From Amoebidium appalachense (Eukaryota; Ichthyosporea), in assembly GCA_963693365.1 (NCBI GenBank), contig CAVNZM010000012.1, forward strand, positions 5,828,001 through 5,892,000: a stretch of 64,000 nt of DNA, read 5' to 3'. The notes under the pieces are model-generated. The model saw only the letters and a list, made by a program, of their open reading frames with translations. It did no database searches and had not been told where the DNA came from. The position numbers and the translations under genes are program-made. Below, piece by piece: positions 51,966 through 64,000 of this stretch. The first letter of the stretch is position 1; each line of letters starts with the position of its first letter.

Positions 51966-52510
51966 CTTTTTCTTTCTTTCTTTCTTTTTTATTTTCTCTT
52001 TTTTCTTCCGGGTGGGTGGGTGGGAGGGGGGGGGGGGGGGAGACCGGACTGGTGGGAACAAGGGGGAGGAGAGTGGAATAAGATACGGTTGCCCCCCCCC
52101 CCCCCCCCCCCCTCAAACCCTCCCCCCAAACCCCTAGCGTTCCCCCGCCCTCTTGTCTCCCTAGAAAACCCACCCACCCACCCTTCTTCCCCTTCAGCTC
52201 CACCCGGTCGGGCCTGCACTCCTTCCAATAGCCCACACATTTTAGCCTACTCTTCTAAAGAAAAACGATTTGGAAACAGAAAAAGGGGAAAGGTTGGAAG
52301 CAAACTATCTGCCTGCTCTCTTTCACCTAGGTGGCAACCAGAACAGAACCATGTAAGCAGACGGAAGAACTCGAAGAGGAATAGGGCAGAAATATCCATG
52401 ATAGTAGGTGGTGGTACCAGAGATGGGGCATAGGGTGTAGTGCTGACTCGGGGAGGCGGTAGTGGTGGTGGTGGTGGTGTTGGGTGTGTGTGTGTGTGGA
52501 GGGGGGAGGG

Positions 52511-52577
<67 letters not shown>

Positions 52578-52820
52578 GGGGGGGAGGGGGGGGGGAGGGG
52601 GAGAGCGGAAAAGGTGGGACATCATCTTGAAATGGATGAATGAAGTGATAGTTTGCCTGCTCGTCCAAGTTCGCGTTTTTCTTTCTCCTTTTCTTTTCTT
52701 TCTTTTTTTTTTTTCGTTGGCTTTCAAAAAAAGTGGAAGAGAGTCGTTTTGTATTTCTTTCTTTTCCTTTCTTTTTCAATGATTTTCTTTCTTTTTTTCT
52801 ATATCTTTCTTTTTTTGGGT

Positions 52821-52854
<34 letters not shown>

Positions 52855-53984
52855 GGGCTTTCTTTCCTTTTTGGCAGATGCCCACTCTTTACACAATAAC
52901 TCATACCTTCATGGACATGAAAAGGGCCGAACGGGTGAGCGGACAGGGGGGTGTGTGTGTTTGTGTGTGTGGGGGTGGGGTGGGGGGGGGGGATTTAGTA
53001 CCCCTAAATGGATTTGAGCCTGTGACACACCATGGTTGGGTCACATGATGTGAGTGGGGCGAGAAGTGGGTTGGTGTCTGGGGGGGAAGGGGGGGAGGGG
53101 GGGGGGGGGGGGGGAGGGGGGGAAGGGAGGCGGGGAGGCTCATACAGAACCGTTGTGGGTGAAACAGATGCCTTCCCCGTGAGATCCATAAAGAACCGTT
53201 TTACTACGACTAAATGCAGTCTAACGTTAACGGGCGTTCCCAAGTTGGGCTTGAAGGGGGGGTGGGGGGGTGGGGGGGGGGGTGGGGGGACTCAACAAAG
53301 TGTTGAAATGCGATGGGCTCATTAAAAATATCTGTGGGCGCGCAGGCGGTTTTGGAAGAGGGGGGAAGGGGGTGGAGGATGGAAAGCGGTAAAAGGATTA
53401 TATGCTTTTGTCTACAACTAATGTTTACCATGAAGAAGGCTTCAATAAGATCTCGCTACCAGGAAGTTCTTTAACGGAGGGGCGGGCAGGCGCGCGCCAG
53501 GGGGGAGGGGGGGGGGGGGGGGGGGGGCTCAACAATTGATCAATTGGTGCTCATTCTTATAACGATCCGCTTGAAAGTGTGATGTACATACGGGTGATCA
53601 GTGTTGTAGTATCCGCTTCGTGGGTACTAATAATTACATGCATCCCGGTGCTATGCAGGGACGAACAGGCTGCACATACAATGCCAGTGCATGTGGCACC
53701 TGATTGGTGGAAGATCACCCGCTAGTCTCCGGCACGGCCACCACTAACCACACTGCACGTTGGACAACACTCACTGAGTTTATGCCCCATGATGCGCGCA
53801 CACACACCACCGTCTTCTTCCCTCTTTTTCATCTATCAATTCCCGTTTCTCCCCCCTCCCTCTCCCCCCCCCCTCCCCCTTCTGCCCCTGGGCCCCACGT
53901 GCCTCTCTCTTTCTGTTTTGGCAACCCCTGAACCCATTCATTCCCCTTATCCTCCCTGGATGACGTCTGATGCATTGTGCACTT

Positions 53985-54081
<97 letters not shown>

Positions 54082-54193
54082 ACTGGGGGGGGGGGGGGGG
54101 GGGGGGGGAGAGGTGGGGAGGGGGGGATACCTTGGACTGGGCATTGAAAAGCAAGTTGAGGAGCTAGTTGAGCGTGGGATAAACGGGCGGGTC

Positions 54194-54226
<33 letters not shown>

Positions 54227-54386
54227 AGAGATGGTGGGGAGGGGGGGGGGGGGGAGGGAGTCCTAAACCAAGTGCTCTGCTGCGAAGTGCCAGATAGCCT
54301 GATTTTACGGCCAATGGGTAAGAGGGAGTGTTGGGTGATTGGTGGCTGGCATGCTGGTAGAAATTGGTTGAAGAGGAAGGCAAGCA

Positions 54387-54428
<42 letters not shown>

Positions 54429-55001
54429 GGGAAGGGGGGGGAGGGGAAGGGAAGGGGGGGGAGGGGAAGGGAAGGCAGGGGAGAGAGGGAGAGAGGGAGA
54501 GGGGGATGTCCTTAACCGAACATTTAGATGTTCTTGGAATTCTGCTCTGAGAAGGGGCCCGTGGGGAGAGGCGGAGAGGGAATGAGAGAGGCGTTGAGAA
54601 GAGAGGACACTGTCAGACCTGTAGCGTGTATGCGGGGGTCCCACCCAGGGGGGGCCAGAGGGAGGGCAGAAGGATGAGTACGAGGAGGGGGGGCGGGCGG
54701 TGGGGAGGGGTGGAGGCTCTTGCCATATTAAAACACAAACAAAACTAATATTAGCTACAACTGAACACGATCCCAGTAAAGGCCCGTGAAAACTTCTGTT
54801 TCTGCCCGATCATGATTAGAACCTTGCCCATTCTCCCCCCCTCCCCCTTCCCTCTCCCCCCCCCCCCCCCCCCCCCCAAACACACACACACCTCCATCCG
54901 CCCAGTCCCTCCCCTCCGCTATCGCTTCCCCCTTCTCTCCCCCCCCCCTCCCCCTCTGAAACCCCATCCACAATCACCACCACTACCCTCCCTCCCCCCC
55001 C

Positions 55002-55038
<37 letters not shown>

Positions 55039-55105
55039 CCGAATACCCCACGCCCTGGGCATACTGCTGCCAAGTTCCAAACGCGTAATTCCCTCCACTC
55101 TCCAG

Positions 55106-55145
<40 letters not shown>

Positions 55146-55273
55146 CCCCCCACATCTAAGAACACAACTTACCTCCAACGCCCCGCCCCCTCTCCTTTAA
55201 CCACCACAACCCTTGTCACAGGAGATGTTTTGCCCCAGGCCATACCCCTGTTTTCACACACATTCACACCCCG

Positions 55274-55353
<80 letters not shown>

Positions 55354-57083
55354 CACGCACACACACACAGTGCTAACATCTCTTGCAGCTAGACCCCCTT
55401 TCCCCCCCCCCTCCCCCCCCCCCCCCCCCCCTGAAACCACCCCTGCCCCTCCCCCTACTTCCTGTCAGCTGTCCACCCACCCTGCATGGGCCAGTGCTGC
55501 CTTTAGAAGCCTAGCCCTCTTACACGATAAGGGGAAAGAGACGGGGGGGGGGGGGGGGGGGGGGAGGGGGACGAGGGGAGGGGAGGGGGAAGTCCCTTCC
55601 ATAGCAGGTAGGTGCTGTGGGTACAGGAGTGTGTAGGTACCTCACCTGCCGGTATGACACAGCCCGGGGGAGGGAGGGGGGGGGGGGGGAAGGGAGGGAA
55701 TGGGATGCACTATACACACACCATGCAGCCCTCCCCTACCCGCGTCTACACACCACAAACACACTAGCCCCTTCCCTCCCCCCCCCTCCCCCCCCCCCCC
55801 CCCCCCCTTCCCCTCCCCCCCCTCCCCTCCCCCCTTCCCCCCCCACCATCCGGCCCAGCTGACGCAGCCACACAAGGCAGGCACCAAACAAATGTCCCAT
55901 GCCCTTCTGCACCAAAATCAGAACTAACCGGCACACTGGCAACTGGTGGCACGTCCGGAGAGTGAATGTGTGTATGCGCGCACACTCGCTCGCATCGCTC
56001 GATTCGTTGTGTAGGGTGTGGGCGTATGGTTGGTGTGCTGGGTATGTGCGTACACCGTGTGCATGCACGTGTGTGTGCGATTGAAAACACTTTGTGTGCG
56101 TGCGTGTGTGCATGTGTGTGTGTGTGTGTACTTGTCGGTGTGCGTTGTCTTTGTGTGAGCGTGCAGTGTGCGCCTCTGTGCGACCTGTGCATGTGTGTTG
56201 GTAACTGTGGAAGTTTATGTTCTGGTTACCTGTGTGTGGAACTATGCATGTTGTGTTCTGGCTACGTGTGCGTGTGTAGGTGTACCTGTGCATGAGTGGC
56301 AAACACGAGGTGCCTATACTCATCTGTGCAGAGAATAAGGTGAGCACTGGTACCACCGTGTATGCCCACTTTGCGTAAAACCATCGGGCCCGAGCAAAAT
56401 GGCCCATGCCGCGGTTGTGGGACTCGTAGTATAGTGGCCCCCCCCCCCCCCCCCCCCCCCCCCCTCTTCCCCTCCCTCCCCCCTATAGTGCCCCCCCTCC
56501 CCCCCCTCCCTCCCCTCTCCCCCCCCCCCCCCCACCCCCCCCCCCCCCCCCCCGATAACGTTAACCTTCACACACCCACACGAGTACATAACCCAACCCA
56601 ACCCAACCCAACCCCCCCCCCTCCCCCAAAAAAGAAAAAAAAACTTCTCTCCTTCCCAAACAAACTAAGGTTGCACACATCGTACACAACTGTAAGACGG
56701 GCACAGACACGGGCACCCGTAATCCCACAGCCAACAAACATACACAAAAAGGAGATAAGCATGATGGTCGTATTTGAATATTTATTGGGTTTTTAAAATA
56801 CTCGTGTCGTCCTGTAGCCCCTCGATTGTTTCGATCGTCTTTGATCGTCTTTCACCTCTTTGCACGAGTGTGCGATTTCATGCACCTTAAATACACAAAC
56901 TGGGTGTCTAAAAATGAACCCGAGGGGCCTTCATAACTCTCAGCTTCTAAGGCTTCTATTGCACAAACTACTAACCTTCGTTTCATTTACATTGGAATGT
57001 TAAACAATTCATTCAAACCTCCACTTCAAAAGTTCCGCTTTCATCAAATACAAATCTGCAAGTTTCAGTCTACATTTACGCAT
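51780..57083. repeat. Repeat-dominated region without a supported gene
   Basis: Pyrimidine tract 51800-51882, TG 51884-51963, GA 52516-52574, long G runs (52818-52852, 53096-53114, 54199-54224, 54388-54426), TG 53989-54080, C runs (54857-54877, 55000-55037, 55108-55142, 56439-56463), CA 55280-55346, TG/GT-rich 56090-56290. Between these lie short unique stretches (for example 53300-53470, 53530-53780, 54270-54370, 56640-57080) in which I find no splice-supported frame. The 300 bp before 57084 is AT-richer and is the 3' flank of the OPT gene. Confidence 0.8.
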
Positions 57084-59476
57084 TTAGGCCATACCCCAGT
57101 TAAGCGGCACCAAGTCCACAACGGAAAACACCGCCGTGACGATCGTTGCGATGCACCCGCCCGAGATAAGACCGGCAGCGACGGGATAGGTGTAGTTTTT
57201 GCACTCCTCGGGCCAGAAATACTTCCACACCGAGTGAATACCCTGGCCCAAAAGCTGCGCCACGGAGTACTGGGGGGGGATAAGGAAAGCAAGGAAGAAC
57301 ACAGACCACACGGGCATAAACTTCTTGAAGCGGTCCGGAATGAAAAAGTGTTCTGCGGTCTGCTGGACGACAACAAGAATAGGGAATGCAATCATGAAGT
57401 AATATCCCACGTAGTTCATGGAGTTCTGTGGCGTGTTTCCGATCGTGACGCCCGATGCGAGGGCGTCGGCGAGAGCCTCCCAGGCACGTGCAGCGCTCAT
57501 TGGGAAGATGCAGCTCTCATCAGCTGGGTTCAGCATGCACGGGTAGGCGGCGGTGTAAAGAAGGAAAGCACCGATGGAGGCTAGACCACCCATAAACGTG
57601 CCGATGATCTGCGCCTTGAACTGAGCGTGGGGCGAGGCGCCGACGAGGTATCCAGTCTTGTACAGCTGAAGGATTTCACCGGTCTGGGTGGCTCCCTGGG
57701 ACACCATGTTGCCCAACAGAAGCATGGACTCGGCAGAAGCGCCCGCGGCACCAATGATAATCATGAGCAGCTTGGCAATCATAGCACCCATACCCCAGTT
57801 GGTGCGGCCCTGAATCTGCGCACAGATGACGGCTATAGGGAATGTAAGAATGACGGCTACGACCATCTCCCCACCCGCGGATGGTGTCGTGGAAAAGGCC
57901 GAGGTAGGCGCCGATAGCCAGGGCGACGAACAAAATGAGCATTGGCAGCCAGATATAAATAGGTGTGTCCTCGTCCGCCTCGGCAACGACCTTGTTCTTA
58001 TTGGCCGCAATCTTCTCCTTGATCCCCGCAATCGTGAAGCTGCGTGCCGTGACACCCTTGAACATACCTTCGAACATCTTGTAGTTGAGTACCACGGTCC
58101 AGAGGGAAGAAACAATAAGAGCGATGGCAGCGGGGAAAAGGAAAGTCTTGTCACGCGCATAACCGAAGGAAGGAACGGCCTTGTAGACGCCGGCGTTGAA
58201 AAGAATCGGCGCGACAATACCCATGGAGAAGAGCGCACCGATGAACATCCAAATGTTGACGGCGGGGCCCACCATGAAGGCAGACGCGACAAACACAGGG
58301 TCGACCATCAGAGACCACCCGAAGTAGTGCGCGTTCATCCAGTACGTGTACACGGCAGGGTCCGCGGCACACGTCTTGTAGTCGCGCGCACCGCAGTTTG
58401 ACAGGTAGTAGAAGATGGGGAAGGACTGGAACACCGGCATGAAGAAGAAAATAATACCAAAAACAAAGGAGATCACAAACGACCATAGCATGACCTTGAC
58501 TCGCTTCTCTCCCTGGACGAGGGCCTCGGCAGACCTGTACATGGTGCGAAGAACCTCCGCGGCGGCCGAACCGTCAGGGAAGACCAAGTTCTGCTTGATG
58601 ATCATAAACCGGCGCAGGCACACACCGAAGACGAGGCCAAAACCAGCTGCGCCGAAGATCAGAAGCATAAGTTTGCCTGCCTCCTGTGTGGGGGTGGTGA
58701 AGTATCCCTTCCAGAAGAGAACGAGGACTGGGGCCACGAGACCGCCATTCAGACCACCCGCGGCGGTGCCGGCGGCTTGGAAGCAGCAGTGCTCCTTGAT
58801 GCCGAGTTGCTGGCCGGCACACTTGAGGACGGGCTTGAGGATGACGCCACCGAGAAGGGTGGCAAAGAGGGTGGCTCCAATGGTGATACCTGACTGCGGA
58901 GGGGAAGGAAACACACACGAGGATTAGTACCAGTAGTTGGGTTGCAGGTGAACGGTGTTTTGAGGCATGCCCGATTATATTCTGCAAGAATACAACAATA
59001 GTTTCGAGCACACATGATAGTTTCAAGCACACATAGTGAGGGGATTTCCACGTGTATGAATTGTAGTGGTGCATGTATACTGTAGCTTTCTTCAAATCGA
59101 GCACACCTACTTAGCTACCACGGTAGGTAAACACACAGCCGATACACACCTTCAGACCAAGGTACATGTTCGAGATGGCAATGAGGGCGCCGCAGAGGGA
59201 CCCAAGCAGGGTTGCGCGCCACGTGAACGAAGAGTCGGTGGGGATGTGCATGACCACATCCTCCTCACCGGGTCCCATCCTGTCCTCCTCGTCAGTGTCT
59301 TTGACCAGACCGTCGATGGCCCCAGACACCTTCATTGGCACATCGTGGTAGGAGTTGGCGCCGATGCTGGCGCGGGGTGCTTCGAGCTTCTTGTCACTGA
59401 CTGCACCGTCAAAATCGCCCGCGGCGAGCTCGACCTTCTGCTGGTCCGGAGAATTCATGATCATGTTTGTTAACAC
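57084..59476 (-). CDS. OPT-family oligopeptide/metal-chelate transporter
   Basis: Two exons, 59150-59476 and 57084-58893 (GT-AG, phase 0), about 711 aa, ending TAA; typical OPT length is 650-750. OPT proteins are proton-coupled membrane importers of peptides or metal-nicotianamine-type chelates. The ~75-residue N-terminus is hydrophilic and acidic (KDTDEEDRMGPGEEDVVMHI), then SLCGALIAISNMYLGLK and SGITIGATLFATLLGG give the classical first OPT segments. Further hydrophobic spans follow: LMLLIFGAAGFGLVFGVCL, LWSFVISFVFGIIFFFMPVF, VGPAVNIWMFIGALFSMGIV, FPAAIALIVSSLWTVVL, IYIWLPMLILFVALAIGAYL, MVVAVILTFPIAVICAQIQG, TNWGMGAMIAKLLMI, YYFMIAFPILVVVQQ, and a C-terminus ending LVPLNWGMA. The reading frame breaks at about residue 450: after FHDTIRGW the rest continues one base on, inside CCCC at 57869-57872 (G4 on the coding strand). 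Removing one base restores a family-like junction, so a consensus error is the simplest reading. The start is the first ATG of the frame (others at 59464 and 59458). Confidence 0.94.
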
Positions 59477-59526
59477 TTTGAAGTAAACTGCCTCGAACAG
59501 CTACTGCAGAGTGAGCCACACCGCCA

Positions 59527-59660
59527 TTTTATATGCGCCACGGAGCAAGAGCAAAATCTCAAGTATGTCCGTGAGCCAATCCGGCGCGTGCTGATTGGCT
59601 ATTAAGCCGACCAAAACTCTGCATCTTATTGGCTCGATTATTTGTAAAGCGCTGATTGGT
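59527..59660 (-). promoter_or_regulatory. OPT promoter: TATA box and CCAAT cluster
   Basis: On the OPT coding strand a TATAAAA lies at 59527-59533, about 50 bp before the start codon. Upstream are CCAAT boxes at 59594-59598, 59628-59632 and 59654-59658 (coding strand), and one on the opposite strand at 59576-59580. Order and spacing fit a NF-Y-type CCAAT plus TATA promoter. This is the clearest promoter in the window. Confidence 0.7.
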
Positions 59661-59669
59661 GGATCTATG

Positions 59670-60411
59670 CATGGGGGTATGTTCGACACAGTTGGGTTAC
59701 TTGGTATGTACGTGGCTGCACGCGCATCAAGAATAAAAATAGGCCGCACAGAGGCGATGCAAAAATTTATATTCGTTTAATTAGCCCGAAAATACATCAG
59801 CGAATAACGAAAAACGTTCTAATTTTTGTCATTTTTATTAGCTAATCGCTAGACTACAAGTTTAGCATAAATTCATGGAAATGATGAGCCAGCTTCCAGC
59901 ATCTATCTCCCTAAACTGGCTTTGTACAATTGGCCCGTCGGCAAGTTGCTTGCCAGTTGCGGCGCCAATGAGGGCAAAATGTCAGTCGCACTGTTACCAT
60001 AATTGAAGACGACGACAAGCCAGCAGGCACGTGCACCAGAAGGACAAGAAACTGCCCTGTAGTGGCAAGATAATTACAAGCACTCAATCACTAATCTGAA
60101 TATCTGTTGAATCCGGGGAGCTTATAAGATTCGACTTCGCCGGCCATATATATATGCATGGCTGCAGCTGTCATGCATATATATGTACCGCGGACCAGGG
60201 CCAGCGGGCCGGCATGTTGATGAAATAAAAACTTCTATAAATGAGCAAGAGTTATTGTAGGCTATTGCACTATGGCTGAATTGAGGGCTTTCAAAAGGCA
60301 TATGGGGGACAAGACTCCCAACACAGCGATCACATGCCGTTATATGTATGCCCTACCATGTATGCATATATGTCCGAATTTGTGTTTTTGTTTGGAATTT
60401 TTTCTTCTTCT
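59670..60411. other. Intergenic, no gene recognised
   Basis: AT-rich unique sequence upstream of the OPT promoter and downstream of the LINE fragment. It contains ATATATA-type stretches (60147-60190) but no coding frame, RNA gene or repeat that I can support. Confidence 0.55.
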
Positions 60412-61613
60412 TTTGACTGGATTTATTCGACAGCAAGTATGCACGGCATACTGAGAAGACAATAAAAAACTTCACGAGTTAGCCAGTAACAAGTGCATAC
60501 TGAGATACCTGAACACTGTGTTAAAATCATATAAATACTCAATGTGACGACCAACAGAATTCAACAAAAAGTCTAAAGTGTTCACATTGCCAGCTAGTGT
60601 AGCAGATACCCGGAGCTCGAGGGAAAGAGGTAAAACGCGACATAAAAATTCACACCTATCAACATGCTTGCGATTAAAAAGGTCAGCACAAAAGTGGCAC
60701 CAGCGGCGATGAAAACAAGAATTACAGCGCCACTGCACAACTTCCCAGGCAATATCAACATCAGAGCACCATACAGACTTATCTACTAGGGTGGTATCCA
60801 TACGTACAGCAGGAGAAATGTATCCTGCCAAAGCTCCCAAAAAGCGATAATGATCAGTACGGTGTTGCCTAAGGAACATGTTAACACATGTCGACTGAGT
60901 TTTACCTTTGATTTCTCTATCAGAACGAGAAAGAAACTTATACTGCGTATGGTAATAACGCGAAAAGGCAGAAAAAACAGGAAGATAAAAGAAAGAGGGA
61001 GTGAGATAGCGAGAGGAAGAATCAGGTGGAAAGAGGGTAGGCTGAGGACATTCAGAAGTAGCGTTGGTGAATCGGGGGGGAAGAGGGATGGAGGGAGGGG
61101 GGGGAAAGAAAGCATAAAGAGGGTGACCATCAGGTAGCCTAACTAAATGAAAACAAAAACGAAGAGACAGTTCCTCCATACGACAAACGGCAGACGACAA
61201 TCCAAACATACTGATTAAGGGAGGCACAAACCGAGTACGAAACAAAGTGCGTAGCGCAGTACCCTGAAAATCGTCGAACTCGTTCAGCGCCATTGCCGCC
61301 TCGCGAGGTGGGGCGCAGGCCAATAGCGGAAGTCCATATTCGAAAGTCGGCCGTAAAAAAGTTTTATAGTAGGGAAGAAGGTTCGCAGGATGGATCACAG
61401 ACTCCTGTTGAAACATATTTGACACGATGTGAAGCTTACCCTTCGCACGAGCGATCCGTGCCGTGAGGAGCTTGCGGAAATCAATACCCCGTGCAGTAAA
61501 AGGAATACGTATACCAAATAGTCATAGGTGCTCTGAACAGGAATAGGAAGGCCGGCCAATCGAAAGGAAGTGTTCTTCGAAAAAGTAGCACACTTTGCAA
61601 TTCCGACTGTCAT
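60412..61613 (-). mobile_element. LINE 3' fragment: RT C-terminus, Pro-rich linker, zinc-finger-like end
   Basis: Minus-strand frame 61425-60472 (317 codons) encodes LLPYYKTFLRPTFEYGLPLL (post-catalytic RT region), a Pro-rich linker (AFFPPPPSIPLPPRF), then DIAWEVVQWRCNSC, HRRWCHFCADLF and RKHVDRCEFL, a Cys/His cluster suggesting a zinc-binding domain. Upstream, after a frameshift near 61430-61500, NTSFRLAGLPIPVQSTYDYL continues the RT toward 61613, where the element is truncated. The 3' end (60412-60431) is identical over 20 bases to the fragment at 44777-44796 and carries AATAAA on the coding strand. The catalytic YADD region is missing. Confidence 0.87.
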
Positions 61614-61619
61614 GAGATT

Positions 61620-62150
61620 CTCGATTGGAATTCGAATTCCAGACAGGGTTTAGGGAGTCCTCTATGCTTTTATCATCCAATCAGCGAGCAAGAAGAACAG
61701 CCAATCGGAAATCGCCGTGCTTTAAACTATTGGCTAATAGGTTTGAATAGATCTCGGGAATCGGGATACCCCGACAAGCGAAAGCCGGCAGCGAGCAGGG
61801 AGCTAGCACCGGCCGGTCAGCGACTGACTCGGAGGGAGGGTGGCACCGGCCTGACCAACTTGAACATGCTACACAGGCAACAGACAGGCGCATTTACGGT
61901 CTTATCACGCGCCTGGCGTGTGAGCGTCATTGTTACATAAACGTCTATCCCCTGCCATTAGAAAACAACACAACCACAAGTACACGCAAGCACGTGTGCC
62001 TATATAGTTGAAAAGGGCCACGTACATATCAGCATGTATTAATATTACTAGCGCCGTGATGTGCCTTATATTCACATAGGGCATGTACGGCCGTCTCGAT
62101 AGAATCTCTTCTTAATTAGTTTTCTTTTCAAGGATGTAGCACCGTCAGAG
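61620..62150. promoter_or_regulatory. CCAAT-box cluster in a region without a recognised gene
   Basis: CCAAT at 61677-61681 and 61701-61705 (plus) and ATTGG at 61624-61628 and 61729-61733 lie within about 110 bp, resembling the OPT promoter arrangement. I see no TATA box or coding exon next to it, so it may belong to a gene with an unrecognised first exon or be an inert relic. The remaining bases to 62150 show nothing recognisable. Confidence 0.35.
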
Positions 62151-62166
62151 AGAGAGAGAGAGAGAG

Positions 62167-62207
<41 letters not shown>

Positions 62208-62334
62208 TGCGTGTGCGTGTGCCTGTGCCTGTGCGCATGCGTGTAATTTATATGAATGCACGAGTGCTGCACATGTGAGCATTGTCTGCGCACGTGCATG
62301 ATTGTAAACAGTATGTTTTAGTGCACATATATAA

Positions 62335-62365
<31 letters not shown>

Positions 62366-62373
62366 GCGCGCGT

Positions 62374-62411
<38 letters not shown>

Positions 62412-62470
62412 GTGTGGGTGTGTGGTGTGTGCGTGTGCGCGTGTATCGGAATGGTGCACGAGTGCTGCAC
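62148..62470. repeat. (GA)n-(TG)n tract and a second TG tract
   Basis: GA repeats at 62148-62170 pass into TG at 62171-62205. A second TG/CG tract occupies 62335-62445. Both are followed by similar words (ATGCACGAGTGCTGCACATG near 62254 and GGTGCACGAGTGCTGCACAT near 62453), so the two halves look like a diverged duplication. Confidence 0.8.
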
Positions 62471-63563
62471 ATGTGCACACGTGCATGATTGTGAACAGTC
62501 TATGTTTTGGTGCACATATATCATGTCACATTTTAGTAGTCCATGTTTTAGTGCGCAGATGTAATAACATGTCACATTTCAGTTCAGAGACTAAGGCGCA
62601 ATTAAACTTTGGCATACACACAGACTAATAACCCACCCACCCACCACTCCCAAAAAAAGCCCTCACCCAAGCACACCTGCATAGTCAGTATTAAAGACTG
62701 AGTTTTCAAGTTGAGATGATTCTTTCATTATTATATTTATAATCATCCTATCATCAAATACGATGACAAAACTTCGACTTGTGCTGATTGGCCTCACGAA
62801 CACGCAGACTGAGTGTAGATGCCACCATATATATACTATCATTCATGAACTTTCAATTGCAACACATTGGTGCAACAACCGCAAGAAGAATTGTGTCCCA
62901 AATCACAATGCCTGCTCAGTATTAGACTGCTTCTACTTCATATGTTATTCAACTACATGGTTGGTCCTACGGCTAAGTACATCATAACTAGTCCCCCCCC
63001 CCCCAAAACACATACACACACACAATCATTTTTACCCAAACTCAGAAAGTATAATCAGATACCGTACTTCAATGCTAAGAACCGATCAATACACCAGGGC
63101 TTACTAAAACCATTGAAGGTAGATTGCCACACTGGGATTTCCAGTCTGCGTCATTCGACAAGCACTTCCTTGAAAGCAATACAAGCACCAGCCCACCTGC
63201 AATAAAGGAGAATATGCCACTAAAAGATTGGGGGGGGGGGGGGGGGGGGGGGGAACCCCTCTGCCCAGAGCCTTACGAGGGCTAACCACTGATATTTGAA
63301 GGCAACGAAAGTCTACCTGCCGCAATCAGATGAGGGGCATCACAGCATCATTCGTATACATCCTGTTAGCATTGCGCACACGCCTGAACACTATGCGGCT
63401 TGAGGGGGGAGAGAGAGAGAGGAGGGGGGGGGGGGGGGGAGGGGGGAGGGGGGAGGGAGAGAGCTAGGGAGAGGGGGTGGGGAGAGGGATAGAGAGAGAG
63501 AGAGAGACGCTTGGGAGCCGAAAAGTTGGGGGAGGGGGGGAGAGGGGGGAGGGGGGGGGGTTG
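62471..63563. other. Intergenic, no gene recognised
   Basis: Unique-looking sequence with a C run at 62994-63004, a G run at 63231-63253 and purine-rich repeats at 63405-63560. No splice-supported exon; the frame at 63104-63205 (minus) lacks good borders. Confidence 0.5.
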
Positions 63564-63669
63564 CTATAGCTCCTCATCATCACTCCCACTGGCTACGGGC
63601 TGTGGGGGGGCATCATACAGACCATTCTCTTCGTCTGCTAGAAGGTTGACCCGAAACTCAATGCCGTTG

Positions 63670-63675
<6 letters not shown>
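63564..63675 (-). CDS. Last exon of an unidentified gene extending beyond the window
   Basis: A minus-strand exon with acceptor CAG at 63676-63678 directly after a long CA tract; it enters in phase 2 and ends TAG at 63564-63566. It encodes [20 protein letters not shown], then [16 protein letters not shown]. The acidic DDEEL tail is typical of soluble proteins, but I do not recognise the family. The upstream part lies to the right of 64000. Confidence 0.5.
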
Positions 63676-63752
<77 letters not shown>

Positions 63753-64000
63753 CGTGCGTGTGCATGCGTGCACGCGTCACTGTGTTTATGTGTATGCGCC
63801 AATGGTGTGTTTTTGTTTTACTTATAGACAGCTAAAGTAGGTTTGTTTATAACAGTGTGTGTTTGAGGATGTGTGTGGATTTGTTTGTGCATGTGTGTTA
63901 GTATGTGCACGTGTGTGTGTGTGTATTCTTATACGAGAGAACGAAATTCCTGCCCATGGCAACACGTGCGCACACCCACCCACCCACCCACCCACTCACA
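63676..64000. repeat. (TG)n tract within an intron at the right edge
   Basis: TG repeat at 63677-63748 with a CGTG end, then TG-rich and CCCA-repeat sequence to the window edge. On the coding (minus) strand the CA run ends at the acceptor of exon 63564-63675. Confidence 0.85.

Noticed and set aside
53328-53356. Resemblance of GCGCGCAGGCGGTTT to a conserved bacterial 16S rRNA segment
   Set aside because: Only about 15 bases agree; the flanks show no rRNA similarity and the surroundings are G-rich repeats, so it is chance.
57997-58927. Plus-strand frames of 170-195 codons opposite the OPT gene
   Set aside because: Shadow frames of a GC-rich coding strand; the minus-strand frame carries the OPT motifs and splice sites.

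Overview
This window is nuclear DNA of an intron-rich eukaryote, most likely a unicellular protist or alga. I cannot name the lineage. The evidence is spliced genes with GT-AG introns of roughly 150-1,500 bp, non-LTR retrotransposon debris, CCAAT/TATA promoters, and a very dense load of (TG)n/(CA)n microsatellites and poly-G/poly-C runs up to about 51 nt. Most long open frames here are artefacts of those repeats (Cys/Val, His/Thr, Gly or Pro strings). I rebuilt the genes exon by exon, requiring splice signals, matching intron phases and family motifs.

Layout. 292-1543 (+): last two exons of a leucine-rich-repeat protein, with a 38-bp minisatellite in the intron. 3855-5273 (-): decayed LINE. 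5921-11947 (-): 8-exon FabV-type trans-2-enoyl-CoA reductase with a likely mitochondrial presequence. 13762-29799 (-): 27-exon TANGO6/RTP1-family alpha-solenoid protein. 29800-30262: divergent promoter region. 30263-35728 (+): 7-exon RNA 5'-triphosphatase of the DUSP11/mRNA-capping family with a long repetitive tail. 36501-42608 (-): 8-exon protein with two tandem globin domains. 43.26-45.3 kb: nested inverted repeats and LINE fragments. 46241-46549 (+): small acidic ORF. 46.6-57.0 kb: repeat-dominated, one doubtful small gene. 57084-59476 (-): 2-exon OPT oligopeptide transporter with a readable TATA/CCAAT promoter. 60412-61613 (-): third LINE fragment. 63564-63675 (-): last exon of a gene that leaves the window.

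The genes do not form a pathway. Their roles are fatty-acid/enoyl-CoA reduction, RNA polymerase II import or Golgi organisation, RNA 5'-end processing, haem/ligand binding, and peptide or metal-chelate transport. The only clear regulatory pairing is the divergent TANGO6/triphosphatase pair. The enoyl-CoA reductase and the two-domain globin would both fit an organism facing fluctuating oxygen, but that is inference.

Two genes (TANGO6-like and OPT) each need removal of one base in a short G/C homopolymer to stay in frame. In both cases the result agrees with the splice phase or family sequence, so consensus errors are the first explanation. No single system here is clearly undescribed. The strongest candidates for novelty are the tandem-globin protein, the repeat-tailed RNA triphosphatase, and the compound inverted repeat at 43.4-44.8 kb.
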